From DATFKA01 sp035268885 (GTDB lineage: Bacteria; Bacteroidota; Bacteroidia; Chitinophagales; Saprospiraceae), in contig DATFKA010000026.1 in NCBI GenBank assembly GCA_035268885.1, positions 1 through 64,000 of the forward strand: a stretch of DNA of 64,000 bases. Direction: 5' to 3'. Both the position numbers and the translations under genes were made by a program. Positions within the stretch are counted from its first letter, which is position 1. Each line of letters starts with the position of its first letter. Shown one piece after another: positions 32,734 through 41,805 of the stretch. Under the pieces are notes generated by a model that was not told the DNA's origin, did no database searches, and saw only the letters and a list, made by a program, of their open reading frames with translations.

Positions 32734-34176
32734 ATGTATTTAATCCCTCGCCTTATCTGTTGGTCCCTTTACTTAACCCTATTACTCGGCGGTAGTGCCT
32801 GTACGACCCCAGCCGAGACCAAACCGGAGGAAACCGCCTTTAATTTCGTCGTTATCTTCGCCGACGATCTGGGCTACGGTGATTTGGGTGTCTTTGGTCA
32901 TCCAACCATCCAAACACCCCATCTGGACCAAATGGCCGCCGAGGGTCAGAAGTGGACCAACTTCTACGTGGGAGCTAGTGTATGCACGCCCAGCCGAGCA
33001 GCTTTACTGACCGGACGACTACCCATCCGTAGCGGTATGGCGGGCGCACAGCAGCGGGTACTATTTCCAGACTCCCACCGGGGTATTCCTGCCAGCGAAG
33101 TCACCCTCGCCGAGCAACTAAAGAAAGCGGACTACGCCACGGCCTGTATTGGTAAATGGCACCTGGGACATAAGGAGCAATACTTGCCTACCAATAATGG
33201 CTTTGACTACTATTACGGTATCCCCTACTCCAATGATATGGATAATGTAGTGGTGGGCAAGCGCGGAATGGACTGGATGGATTTCTGGCGCGCACCGGAG
33301 CGCCAGGACTATACTTCCTTTAATGTACCCCTGCTGCGCGGTACGGAGGTCATTGAGCAACCCGCCAACCAAAACACCATTACCCAACGCTATACGGAAG
33401 AGGCGGTGACCTTTATCGAAGCGCACCGACAAGAGCCTTTTTTCCTATACCTCGCACATAACCTACCCCACATTCCGCTCTTTGCTTCTGAGGAATTCAG
33501 AGGCACTAGTAAGCGTGGACTTTACGGCGATGTCGTCGAAGAAATAGACTACGGCGTTGGACAAATTGTCGCCAAACTTAAGGAGACCGGGCTGGATAAA
33601 AACACCATCGTCGTTTTTACTTCCGACAATGGCCCCTGGCTAACGTTTGGCATCGAAGGCGGTTCGGCAGGCTTGCTCCGCGAAGGCAAAGGTAGCACCT
33701 GGGAAGGAGGTATGCGCGAACCTACCATCTTCTGGTCGCCCGGAAATATTCAACCAGGTGTCAACCACGAGATGGGTACGACCATGGATCTGTTTACCAC
33801 TTTCAGTCGGCTGGCGGATATTCCCCTTCCCGATGATCGGGTGATGGATGGTCTGGATCTGAGCCCAGTCTTATTTGAAAGAAGTGAGGGGCCACGGAAA
33901 ACGGTGTTTTATTACCGTGGTCGGGAGCTTTTTGCCGTCAGGCAGGGCGCCTACAAAGCGCATTTCATCACCCAGGGAAGCTACGGTGCCACCCCCCGCG
34001 TGGATCACGAGACACCACTGTTATTCAACGTGGAAGTGGACCCCTCGGAAAAATTCGATATCGCATCGGAGCATCCGGAAGTGCTTGAACAGATTCGGCA
34101 GGTAGTAGCCGCACACGAATCGAATTTGGTCCCGGGAGAGGATCAACTGCAATATCGGGGAGAAAAGGTAGACTAG
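32734..34176 (+). CDS. Sulfatase, lipoprotein
   Basis: The 480-residue enzyme has a lipobox-like signal (LLLGGSAC), metal site FADDLGYGD, the formylglycine motif CTPSR within ASVCTPSRAALLTGR, KWHLGH, and FTSDNGPW. It belongs to the arylsulfatase A-like sulfatases and should remove sulfate from a sugar or aryl ester outside the cytoplasm. It forms a unit with the oxidoreductase gene 42 bp upstream and ends 12 bp from the convergent operon at 34189, leaving no room for a clear terminator. Confidence 0.92.
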   Translation: MYLIPRLICWSLYLTLLLGGSACTTPAETKPEETAFNFVVIFADDLGYGDLGVFGHPTIQTPHLDQMAAEGQKWTNFYVGASVCTPSRAALLTGRLPIRSGMAGAQQRVLFPDSHRGIPASEVTLAEQLKKADYATACIGKWHLGHKEQYLPTNNGFDYYYGIPYSNDMDNVVVGKRGMDWMDFWRAPERQDYTSFNVPLLRGTEVIEQPANQNTITQRYTEEAVTFIEAHRQEPFFLYLAHNLPHIPLFASEEFRGTSKRGLYGDVVEEIDYGVGQIVAKLKETGLDKNTIVVFTSDNGPWLTFGIEGGSAGLLREGKGSTWEGGMREPTIFWSPGNIQPGVNHEMGTTMDLFTTFSRLADIPLPDDRVMDGLDLSPVLFERSEGPRKTVFYYRGRELFAVRQGAYKAHFITQGSYGATPRVDHETPLLFNVEVDPSEKFDIASEHPEVLEQIRQVVAAHESNLVPGEDQLQYRGEKVD

Positions 34177-34188
34177 TGCTTAACCAGT

Positions 34189-35904
34189 TTATTTTTCTAC
34201 TACCAACTTCTTCCGAGCAGAGCCCGTAAAGCCTTTTTTACTTACGGCCTCCACCCGGATCTCGTAATCACCGATTACGTCAGAAGTAGAAAAGTGTACC
34301 GTCGCGCGCCCGTTCTCATTGGTTTTTACCCGGGCATTCCAATACAGCGTATTCCGGAAATCAGGAATTTCCCGCTCTTTCTCTGCCGGATAGTCCGGTT
34401 GTTCGAATAGTCTGCGGGGCAATAAAGCAAGGTAGGAACGCTGAAGAGCGGTTTCCGGCAGCTTAAAACAACGGGCATCCGCTTCGAAAGATTGTAATTG
34501 CACCAGGCCGCCAAATTTTCCCGGGTTCAGCCAAACCTGAGACTGAATTACCTCCGCCGACTTGATCAGCTTATTGTTGATCTGCAAAAAAGTACGCTGA
34601 TCCAGGACTGGCACCCCATCCACCAATAATAGTGGCGGGTAGCGGGTAATAATCTCACCCTCCGGATCCGTTACACTCAATTCCTCTTCTCCAAACTTAC
34701 CCCGAATTTTCACCTCAGGGACCACCTCAAAGAAAAATTCCGGTAAGGGAAAACGAGTATAATCATCGAGCAGGAAGGTCTTATGGGGCTTTCCAAAAAA
34801 AGAAACCTGCTCAAAAGGGTTATCCTCTCCAAAGCGGGCCGGTGGCTCAAAAACCTGATAGGCCGTCCCTACCTGTGCATTGATGCTGGTAGCATTAGCC
34901 AGGGCCTCCCATTCCGGAGGCAAGACCCTTGGGGTTTCCACCTCTTTAACAGGCCATTGTTCAAATTGCTCCTCCAGTATAATCTTTAGCGGCCGCACCG
35001 GTTTTTCCTGAAACTGGATCACCAATTGTTTTAATCCGAACAAGGGAGGGAGGGTGACTGAAAATCGCCCGACTGAATCGGTGATGGCGGAATAGACCAC
35101 CGCCCGTTTTCCGGGAAAGGCCAATAACAGATTAATATCTGGAGCTCCCTGCCCACTTTGCTCGTTCATTACGCTGCCCCGCAGCACCATACCTTTTTCT
35201 TCCAGAGGATATTCTCCGACGGCCGATTCCCAAATGGGGGATACCGGAGCGTCTGGATCAAAAACAGTCATTGAGACAGGCGATTTCAATGCTACCGAAA
35301 CGGACAAATCAGCTACCCGTGGATTTCCATCTGGTCCCGTACATTGAATCTCCAGGGTCACCGGCGCACGTTGCCTGAAGGGAGTGTCGGCTCCCTCCAT
35401 CTCAATATTTAGCCTGCGGGCAGCGGGAATCTGCCGCTGGCTGGCCTCCGGACGAAAACGGGGCCAGGAGACCTTTGCATCGGCGCTGTTTTTCAAGATG
35501 GGCTGGCGGGGGTTGACCAAATAGATCAGCTGCTGGCCAAAGTGCTCAGCAGAATAATTACGCATAGCCGAAGTATAAGCCCAAAAACGGTATTGTCCGT
35601 TCGGTACCGACTCCGGCAAGACGATACTTCCTTCACCCTGCCCATCCTGCAGCAATATCTTTAATTGAGCAACCGGCACTTCCTGCTCGTTCAGCAGTTC
35701 CAGGTAAACCACTTTACTTTTGTCCGATAAACGATCTTCATCCCCCAGGAATAAAAACACCTTAAACCAAATGGTCTCCCCAGCTGCGTAGAGCTGGCGA
35801 TCAGTATGCAAAAACACCTGTTCGACCGGCATGATTTGCTGGGCCGCCAGGGAAGGGGCCCAAAACAAAAATAGAAAAAACAGGTATTGTATTTGCTTCG
35901 TCAT
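34189..35904 (-). CDS. Secreted MG2-like beta-sandwich protein
   Basis: The 571-residue protein has a signal peptide and an N-terminal region like the MG2 domain of alpha-2-macroglobulins (VEQVFLHTDRQLYAAGETIWFKVFLF, split here as VEQVFLHTDRQLY and AAGETIWFKV), followed by further beta domains including a carboxypeptidase-regulatory-like stretch (RGSVMNEQSGQGAPDINLLL) and a plug-like segment (PPLLLVDGVPVLDQ). There is no thioester motif. Such proteins commonly end operons of a TonB receptor plus DUF4249 protein; the role is unknown. It is the last of four genes, 12 bp after the DUF4249 gene. Confidence 0.75.
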   Translation of the reverse strand: MTKQIQYLFFLFLFWAPSLAAQQIMPVEQVFLHTDRQLYAAGETIWFKVFLFLGDEDRLSDKSKVVYLELLNEQEVPVAQLKILLQDGQGEGSIVLPESVPNGQYRFWAYTSAMRNYSAEHFGQQLIYLVNPRQPILKNSADAKVSWPRFRPEASQRQIPAARRLNIEMEGADTPFRQRAPVTLEIQCTGPDGNPRVADLSVSVALKSPVSMTVFDPDAPVSPIWESAVGEYPLEEKGMVLRGSVMNEQSGQGAPDINLLLAFPGKRAVVYSAITDSVGRFSVTLPPLFGLKQLVIQFQEKPVRPLKIILEEQFEQWPVKEVETPRVLPPEWEALANATSINAQVGTAYQVFEPPARFGEDNPFEQVSFFGKPHKTFLLDDYTRFPLPEFFFEVVPEVKIRGKFGEEELSVTDPEGEIITRYPPLLLVDGVPVLDQRTFLQINNKLIKSAEVIQSQVWLNPGKFGGLVQLQSFEADARCFKLPETALQRSYLALLPRRLFEQPDYPAEKEREIPDFRNTLYWNARVKTNENGRATVHFSTSDVIGDYEIRVEAVSKKGFTGSARKKLVVEK

Positions 35905-35916
35905 AAAGGTCTTTTT

Positions 35917-37113
35917 TTACCAGTAATCGGGTGCTACATTGGTCGCTCCGTTATCCTCACAAAAGGAACAGGGCCGACTGGTTAGTAAATAGGCAATTGG
36001 ATTGCCCACAAAATTTAATTCGTAATTGTGAAAAACCCGGTTCGGCTGTTGTAGTAAGAGGTGTAGCCTTTCGAAATTCCCAAGTTGTACGGTGTCTTCC
36101 TGACACAGTGGGCCGGGAGGCGCGGAAAAGCCCAGCGGCAGGTCTTCCCGGTTTACAAAAATTCGTTTACTCGACTGACCGGCCACCCCAAAGTAGCCCA
36201 GGACAGGTTGATTACCATCTACCGGACGAACATTGCCGAATACCTCATTGGGAATCGGATCGAATAAACTTCCAGTGCTTTGGTTGATCTGTTCTATTTT
36301 TTCCAAAAAACGGAAATAATCCCTGCTGAGGGCAAACTGCCGCACCAACAAGCTATATCGGGTGTAAAGCCGTGGAGTTGACAGGTCAACAAAATGAATC
36401 GGAAAATCCTCCACCCGATCCCGGCTCAAACTTTCGGTATCGGAGATCAGAATTCGCCTGGATGTCAAGGACTTGTAACACCGAAATCCGGCAAATTCCT
36501 CCTGCGGTATTGAGCTGAACTGAGCGCTATCCGGATCATTCCCCGGGAACACCACCTGGATAAAAGGCGGTTTTGGGTTGATATATTCGTAGGTTTCTTC
36601 CCAGATCCACCGATAAAATTGCGTATTTCCCTCTCCCACTTGACTTGTCACCATAAATTTAAGGCCCCGCGACGTAAGCCCATCTGGGTCATCAGGTATC
36701 TGTACCTCTTCTACCCAGCTAATATTCTCGACCGGTGGGGCCGGCTTCAACAATTCCCAATCGGATTCGTAACGACTCTGATCCCTCAGACGAAGCAACA
36801 AACGGTAGCGTTTCCCAGCTTGCCCCCTAAACTGATCCGGATCAGCAACATACAGACCGGAATCACGCTCCATCAACTCAATGCTATTTCCACCTTCTTC
36901 TTCGATCTGTACGTTGGCTCCGAAAACGGGCTGCGCCGACTCCCCGGCAAACGCAAAGGAGCGGGACAGCCGGACGACGGTAGGCTGATCGGAATCGGTC
37001 AATAAGCCATCGACTACCAGTGTTTCTTCATACGCCCCTAATTCTGGCTCGAAGGGCTCTACGCAAGCCCACATGGCTACGGCAAGACATACACAAAGCA
37101 AGTATCGGGTCAT
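35917..37113 (-). CDS. DUF4249 lipoprotein
   Basis: The 398-residue lipoprotein (AMWAC lipobox, then VEPFEPELGAYEETLVVDGLL) matches DUF4249, a family nearly always next to TonB-dependent receptors in Bacteroidota. The conserved opening and the cysteine-rich end (SRPCSFCEDNGATN) are both present. It is probably a surface lipoprotein lid or ligand-binding partner of the receptor encoded just upstream. The two genes overlap by 4 bp (37110-37113). Confidence 0.88.
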   Translation of the reverse strand: MTRYLLCVCLAVAMWACVEPFEPELGAYEETLVVDGLLTDSDQPTVVRLSRSFAFAGESAQPVFGANVQIEEEGGNSIELMERDSGLYVADPDQFRGQAGKRYRLLLRLRDQSRYESDWELLKPAPPVENISWVEEVQIPDDPDGLTSRGLKFMVTSQVGEGNTQFYRWIWEETYEYINPKPPFIQVVFPGNDPDSAQFSSIPQEEFAGFRCYKSLTSRRILISDTESLSRDRVEDFPIHFVDLSTPRLYTRYSLLVRQFALSRDYFRFLEKIEQINQSTGSLFDPIPNEVFGNVRPVDGNQPVLGYFGVAGQSSKRIFVNREDLPLGFSAPPGPLCQEDTVQLGNFERLHLLLQQPNRVFHNYELNFVGNPIAYLLTSRPCSFCEDNGATNVAPDYW

Positions 37114-39869
37114 ATCTTAAAGTTAAAGGTTAGCGTCAAAAAGGGGCGACCGAAGATGGAAAGCTGGTACCCCTGGGCATCTGTTCCATCGGATACAAAA
37201 TAAACGGAGTACACATTTTGTCGGCCTGTAACATTGTATAAAGAAAGAGACCAGGAGCTATGAGCCAGTTTCTTCTGCTTATGGTTACCTTCCAGATTCA
37301 CGGACAGGTCCCAGCGGAAGTAATCCGGCACCCGGAACTCGTTGCGCCTCGAGTACTGTAAGCGTACACCATTGGCGAACTGATATTTTGCCACCGGAAC
37401 CGTTACGGGGCGACCGGTACTATAAGATACGTTCGACGACAAACTGAAGCGCCTGGAAATTTTAAAGTTGGTGACGAGGCTCAGATCGTGAGGTTTATCA
37501 AAGTTGGTCGGGAACCAGTCCCCCTGATTGATCTGGTCTTCCGGATATTCGCTTAGCGAGCGGAAGCGGGTACGCGAGTAGGTATAACTCACCCAGCCGT
37601 TCAGCTTCCGCCCTGTTTTTTTCATTAAAAACTCCACCCCATAAGCCCGCCCTTCTCCATTGACGAGTTCGGTCTCCAGGTTTTCATTTAAGAGTAGCTC
37701 TGCCCCAGCTTTATAATCCACCATATCATCGATCTGCTTGAAATAGCCCTCCAGAGATAGCTCTATCTGATCGTTCCACAGGTTGCGGAAAAAGCCCAGC
37801 GCGTATTGATTCCCCACCTGTGGCCGGATGTGCGGATCGGAAAGCTTCCAGGTCGCCGTAGGCGAAATGGTGGCCGAATTAAATAACATACTCAGGTATT
37901 GCCGACTGCGGTTAACGGCTGCTTTAATGGAGGTATTTTCATCCAGCGCGTAGCGTAGAGAAAGGCGATAATCCAGGCCGCCGTAGCCCTGGACTAATTC
38001 ATTGTTCCCAAAATTAATTACACCGGTACGATTATCCTCGGTGCGGGCAGCGTCCTGGCGATAGGTATTGACCGACTGGGGCCCCAGATAGAAGTATCGG
38101 GTATAGCGCAGGCCTGCCGAAGCAGAAAAAGCATCCGAGATGGTCCACTCATCGCTAAGGTAAATACTCGCCTCGATGGCCTCCTCCGTTTGGAGCTGTT
38201 CCGGGGCGATGATCGACTCCGGATTGTTGGGAAATATCTCACCGGGCTGCAATTGATATTTGACCAAATTGGTGCCAAAGTTCACCTGATGCTTATCGGA
38301 AGGAGCATAGGAAAAATGCGCCCTTCCTTCCAGATAATCGATCTGATAGCCCAGGTCAAAACCATTAACCGGCTGTTCCTCACTACTCACCTGAAAACGG
38401 TACTGACTATAGATCGCCGAATAAGTACCGTACAATTTTTGGCTATAGCCATGGCGGTAATGTGCGGCCAGGTTACGGTTTTGGTAGGCAAAAGCCGTAT
38501 CACCATTCAGTTGGAAATCGTCATCACTCAGATAAGCCGACACATCGAGCTGTCCTTTTTTGCCTACCTGGGAAGAAAGGTGGATAGTCCCGTCGAAGTA
38601 GCCCGCCCGGCTGTTTCGGATTGAGGCATCTTCAATCTGGTTCAGTATCCAGTCTGCATACGTACTGCGACCGCTGATGATCAGCGACGTTTTATCCTTA
38701 ATGATCGGCCCTTCCAGCGTCAATCGGCCCGTAACCGGACTGATGCCGCCACTCAATGACCAGTTCTCCGCATTCCCTTTCTTCATATCCACTTCCAAAA
38801 CGGAAGATATCCGTCCGCCGTATTTTGCCGGGATAGAACTCTTATACAATTCAAAGCCGGCTATAACGTCAGAACTAAAGGAGGAGGTAAAGCCAAAAAG
38901 GTGGGAAGGATTAAAGACCGGTGCGCCGTTGAGCAAAACCAGATTCTGATCGGCGCTGCCGCCCCGGACGTTAAAGCCGGCCGAGAACTCGCCAGCCGAC
39001 TGCACTCCAGGCAGCAGCAAGGCGGAACGGACAATATCCACCTCACCCATCAATGTGGGAAGTTCGCGGATCGTTTCGGTAGTGAGGGCTTCCACTCCCA
39101 TTTCGACCCCACGGACGCTTTCTTTTACACCCGCTCGCACGACAACTTCTTCAATATTCAGCACCAGGGCGCCAAGTTCTACATTCATCTGCCCGCTAGC
39201 GTACAATTGCACTTTTTGTACTTTTTCTCTTAGGCCGACACTCTGAAAGACCAATTGGTAACGACCCTGTGGCATGCTAAACTGATAAGCCCCGACTGAA
39301 TCAGTAATCGTTCCCCGCTCTAATTCCTCCACGTAGACGACGACCCCTTCCAATGACTTACCCGTTTCCTGACTAAACACCTGCCCGCTAAGTACTACCT
39401 GCGGCTTTTGCTCTGGCATCGCCGGATCTCCGATCACGAACCATTCCGTTTCAAAGCCAGCCAATTGCTCCTGCAGATTCAGGCTCGGCGCCTGGAATAC
39501 TTCCGGTTGGACGCTATCGACTTGCCCGGGTAATCGCCAATTTAAGGTGGCGGAAATGGATGACCCATTGGTAAGGACCACCTGAGCGGAGGGATGGATA
39601 AAATAGCCGTATGGGGTTCCCTGCAGGCTGGCCTCTATCACTTCGTTTAGGGACATTGGGGTACGCTCCTGTTTCATGCTGAGTCCGTTGACCCAACCGG
39701 CGAAGTAGAAAAACTGGATACCGTAGCGCTCCTCTACCTGCTCAGCAAAGGTGGTAAATGGCATATTCTGATAATTCTCCCGTAGTACAGTCGAGCCGGG
39801 ATCATTCTGAGCGGAGAGTGCTTGCAGGGACCATAAGATGACAAAGAGTAGCGCTAGACAGTCCTTCAT
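37110..39869 (-). CDS. TonB-dependent receptor with STN and carboxypeptidase-like domains
   Basis: The 919-residue outer-membrane receptor has a signal peptide, an STN-like domain (about residues 30-115), a carboxypeptidase-regulatory-like domain (VVLSGQVFSQETGKSLEGV, about 140-225), a plug (MGEVDIVRSALLLPGVQ, NVRGGSADQNLVLLNGAPV) and a barrel ending FLTLTFNFKI. STN domains often signal to FecR anti-sigma factors, but none is adjacent. It overlaps its neighbours by 4 bp on each side, so four genes (40573 to 34189) form one translationally coupled operon for uptake of an unknown ligand. Confidence 0.9.
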   Translation of the reverse strand: MKDCLALLFVILWSLQALSAQNDPGSTVLRENYQNMPFTTFAEQVEERYGIQFFYFAGWVNGLSMKQERTPMSLNEVIEASLQGTPYGYFIHPSAQVVLTNGSSISATLNWRLPGQVDSVQPEVFQAPSLNLQEQLAGFETEWFVIGDPAMPEQKPQVVLSGQVFSQETGKSLEGVVVYVEELERGTITDSVGAYQFSMPQGRYQLVFQSVGLREKVQKVQLYASGQMNVELGALVLNIEEVVVRAGVKESVRGVEMGVEALTTETIRELPTLMGEVDIVRSALLLPGVQSAGEFSAGFNVRGGSADQNLVLLNGAPVFNPSHLFGFTSSFSSDVIAGFELYKSSIPAKYGGRISSVLEVDMKKGNAENWSLSGGISPVTGRLTLEGPIIKDKTSLIISGRSTYADWILNQIEDASIRNSRAGYFDGTIHLSSQVGKKGQLDVSAYLSDDDFQLNGDTAFAYQNRNLAAHYRHGYSQKLYGTYSAIYSQYRFQVSSEEQPVNGFDLGYQIDYLEGRAHFSYAPSDKHQVNFGTNLVKYQLQPGEIFPNNPESIIAPEQLQTEEAIEASIYLSDEWTISDAFSASAGLRYTRYFYLGPQSVNTYRQDAARTEDNRTGVINFGNNELVQGYGGLDYRLSLRYALDENTSIKAAVNRSRQYLSMLFNSATISPTATWKLSDPHIRPQVGNQYALGFFRNLWNDQIELSLEGYFKQIDDMVDYKAGAELLLNENLETELVNGEGRAYGVEFLMKKTGRKLNGWVSYTYSRTRFRSLSEYPEDQINQGDWFPTNFDKPHDLSLVTNFKISRRFSLSSNVSYSTGRPVTVPVAKYQFANGVRLQYSRRNEFRVPDYFRWDLSVNLEGNHKQKKLAHSSWSLSLYNVTGRQNVYSVYFVSDGTDAQGYQLSIFGRPFLTLTFNFKI

Positions 39870-40573
39870 TCCACTTCAGTTTGTAGGTTATTCAGGTATT
39901 CTATCACCGCCAACCACTCCGAATCCGTCGCTCTTTTGTTCAGCCTAATGTTATTCTCTTTCATAAAACGTTGTACTTGTTTTTTATAGGTATCCCCAAT
40001 AGCTTTAAAGAAGACACCCTTTCTACGTATCCAGAAGGCCTTCCCCTTAAAAATCAGATAGCGTTCGTCCCGTCGGACAAAATTAGATACAGAGTTCTCC
40101 GGTTGCACGTCCATTCTTCTTTTTATCAGCAGACTGGCGGAGTCCTCGACCAGTAGTTCATAGAACCCGGGCTCCAAACGAAGGTCCCGATACGTACTGT
40201 ATTCGATATTGATAAATAAGCGTTGCCCGAGAATAAAGCGAGTGATATAGCCTTTGATGAGTTGGATGAAATCGATGGAAGAAGGCTGACGGTACAACAA
40301 CACCAGTTCATCTTGAAAAATATCGTATAGCAGGGGCAATTCGGAATACGAGTGCCCCAGCAATTCTATTTGGCCCTCCTGCCAAATATCGGACAGGTAT
40401 TGAGAGCCTTTTACCCCATCGTAGGCAGCCTCATATATGCGGCCCTGTAAGAGGTTATCGACCTGCCCCATCGGAGTTTCCAGTACATCCTGGGCGTAAA
40501 GGTGGGCTGACCCCATGCATCCGACCACCAGAACAAGAAGGAAATATCGTCTAAGGGTATTATTTGAATGCAT
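39866..40573 (-). CDS. Secreted protein of unknown function heading a TonB receptor operon
   Basis: The 235-residue product has a signal peptide (FLLVLVVGCMGSAHLYAQ) and a soluble region rich in aromatic and charged residues (YEAAYDGVKGSQYLSDIWQ, DLRLEPGFYELLVEDS, RYLIFKGKAFW). I do not recognise a named domain. It is first in a four-gene operon, overlaps the receptor gene by 4 bp (ATGA), and so probably contributes to the same uptake system. Confidence 0.75.
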   Translation of the reverse strand: MHSNNTLRRYFLLVLVVGCMGSAHLYAQDVLETPMGQVDNLLQGRIYEAAYDGVKGSQYLSDIWQEGQIELLGHSYSELPLLYDIFQDELVLLYRQPSSIDFIQLIKGYITRFILGQRLFINIEYSTYRDLRLEPGFYELLVEDSASLLIKRRMDVQPENSVSNFVRRDERYLIFKGKAFWIRRKGVFFKAIGDTYKKQVQRFMKENNIRLNKRATDSEWLAVIEYLNNLQTEVE

Positions 40574-40719
40574 GAATGACTATTTTGCTGAATGTAATGA
40601 AATACTGGCTGAATAACCATTAAAAAAAAATAAATTCCAATTTTTCATTTGGCCTACCCCCTGTTTTCCATGCTGGAATCCAGCTTTTCCGAACTGGCCA
40701 TCCTGGTTATACTTGCCAT

Positions 40720-40958
40720 TGATCTGACACGGACTATCGGAGTTGCCTGATCGGTGCAAGCAACCCCAATGTCTTGAATAATGACCTCAATGGCATCTGG
40801 GAGCAGATCGGCCATCTAATGCTGTACAAAAAAGTGGAAAGATTAGCTAAAAACAACTACCTTAATATCCCTGGCTATGGAATACCGTGTATCCCTAGTC
40901 GGCTATTCCCTATCCATCATCCGATTGCGTGTAAAGAAGTTCATTAAAAACCAATCGT
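40720..40958 (+). pseudogene. Possible remnant of a secreted peptidase-like gene
   Basis: Within the 385-bp gap 40574-40958, a plus-strand frame is open from just after a TGA at 40720 to about 40948. It reads GASNPNVLNNDLNGIWEQIG followed by HLMLYKKVERLAKNNYL. The DLNGIW-x-x-IG piece resembles a segment I associate with secreted S41-type peptidases of Bacteroidota. No start codon or domain is intact. The first 60 bases of the gap include a run of nine A residues near 40622 and look like the promoter of the leftward operon. Confidence 0.35.
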
Positions 40959-41762
40959 ATGAAAGTCAGAAACAAAGTATGGGTCATCACCGGAGGAGGT
41001 AGCGGTATGGGCCGCGAACTGGCACTGCTCTTACTAAAGAAAGGAGCACGGGTCGCCATCGTCGACATCAAGGAATCCAGTATGCAGGAAACGGCCGAAT
41101 TAGCGGGCGAAACCCGCTCACACCTATCTACCCATTTATTAAATATTACGGATAAAACCAGGGTGTTTAACTTACCGAAGCAGGTGATCGAAGTGCACGG
41201 TGCCGTGGATGGTCTAATCAACAACGCGGGCATTATCCAACCCTTTATCAAGGTCAATGAACTGGCATTCGAAGCCATCGAGCGAGTGATGCAGGTCAAT
41301 TTTTACGGTACGCTATATATGGTTAAAGCCTTTTTGCCCTATTTACTGGAGCGCCCCGAAGCGCATATAGCAAATATTTCCAGCATGGGTGGCTTCGTAC
41401 CGGTACCGGGGCAGACCTTCTATGGTGCGTCCAAAGCAGCCGTAAAGTTACTGACCGAGGGCTTATTCTCTGAGCTACAGGATACCTCTGTGCAGGTAAG
41501 CGCTGTATTCCCCGGAGCGGTGGAAACAAATATCACCTCCAATTCGGGCGTAGATGTCCCCGGAGCCGGAGCAGAAGCAGAATCTAGTTTCCAGGCGCTG
41601 CCCGCCGACCGGGCGGCTGAAATCATCATTAATGGTATTGAAAAAAATAAATTTCATATTTTGGTCGGTAAAGATGCTCGTTTTATGCATTTTTTGAGCC
41701 GGCTGGCGCCCAAAAGAGCAGCAAAGCTGATTTATAAACAAATGCAGACATTATTGGATTGA
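40959..41762 (+). CDS. Short-chain dehydrogenase
   Basis: The 267-residue SDR has the cofactor motif TGGGSGMG, NNAGI, and the catalytic FYGASK after ISSMGGF. A C-terminal hydrophobic, basic segment (FMHFLSRLAPKRAAKLIYKQM) is typical of SDRs acting on lipids or other apolar alcohols and ketones, though the substrate is not fixed. The esterase gene follows after 43 bp on the same strand. Confidence 0.85.
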   Translation: MKVRNKVWVITGGGSGMGRELALLLLKKGARVAIVDIKESSMQETAELAGETRSHLSTHLLNITDKTRVFNLPKQVIEVHGAVDGLINNAGIIQPFIKVNELAFEAIERVMQVNFYGTLYMVKAFLPYLLERPEAHIANISSMGGFVPVPGQTFYGASKAAVKLLTEGLFSELQDTSVQVSAVFPGAVETNITSNSGVDVPGAGAEAESSFQALPADRAAEIIINGIEKNKFHILVGKDARFMHFLSRLAPKRAAKLIYKQMQTLLD

Positions 41763-41805
41763 TCTGCCACGGACCTGGCTATGACCAGACCCAAAACTTA
41801 AACTT

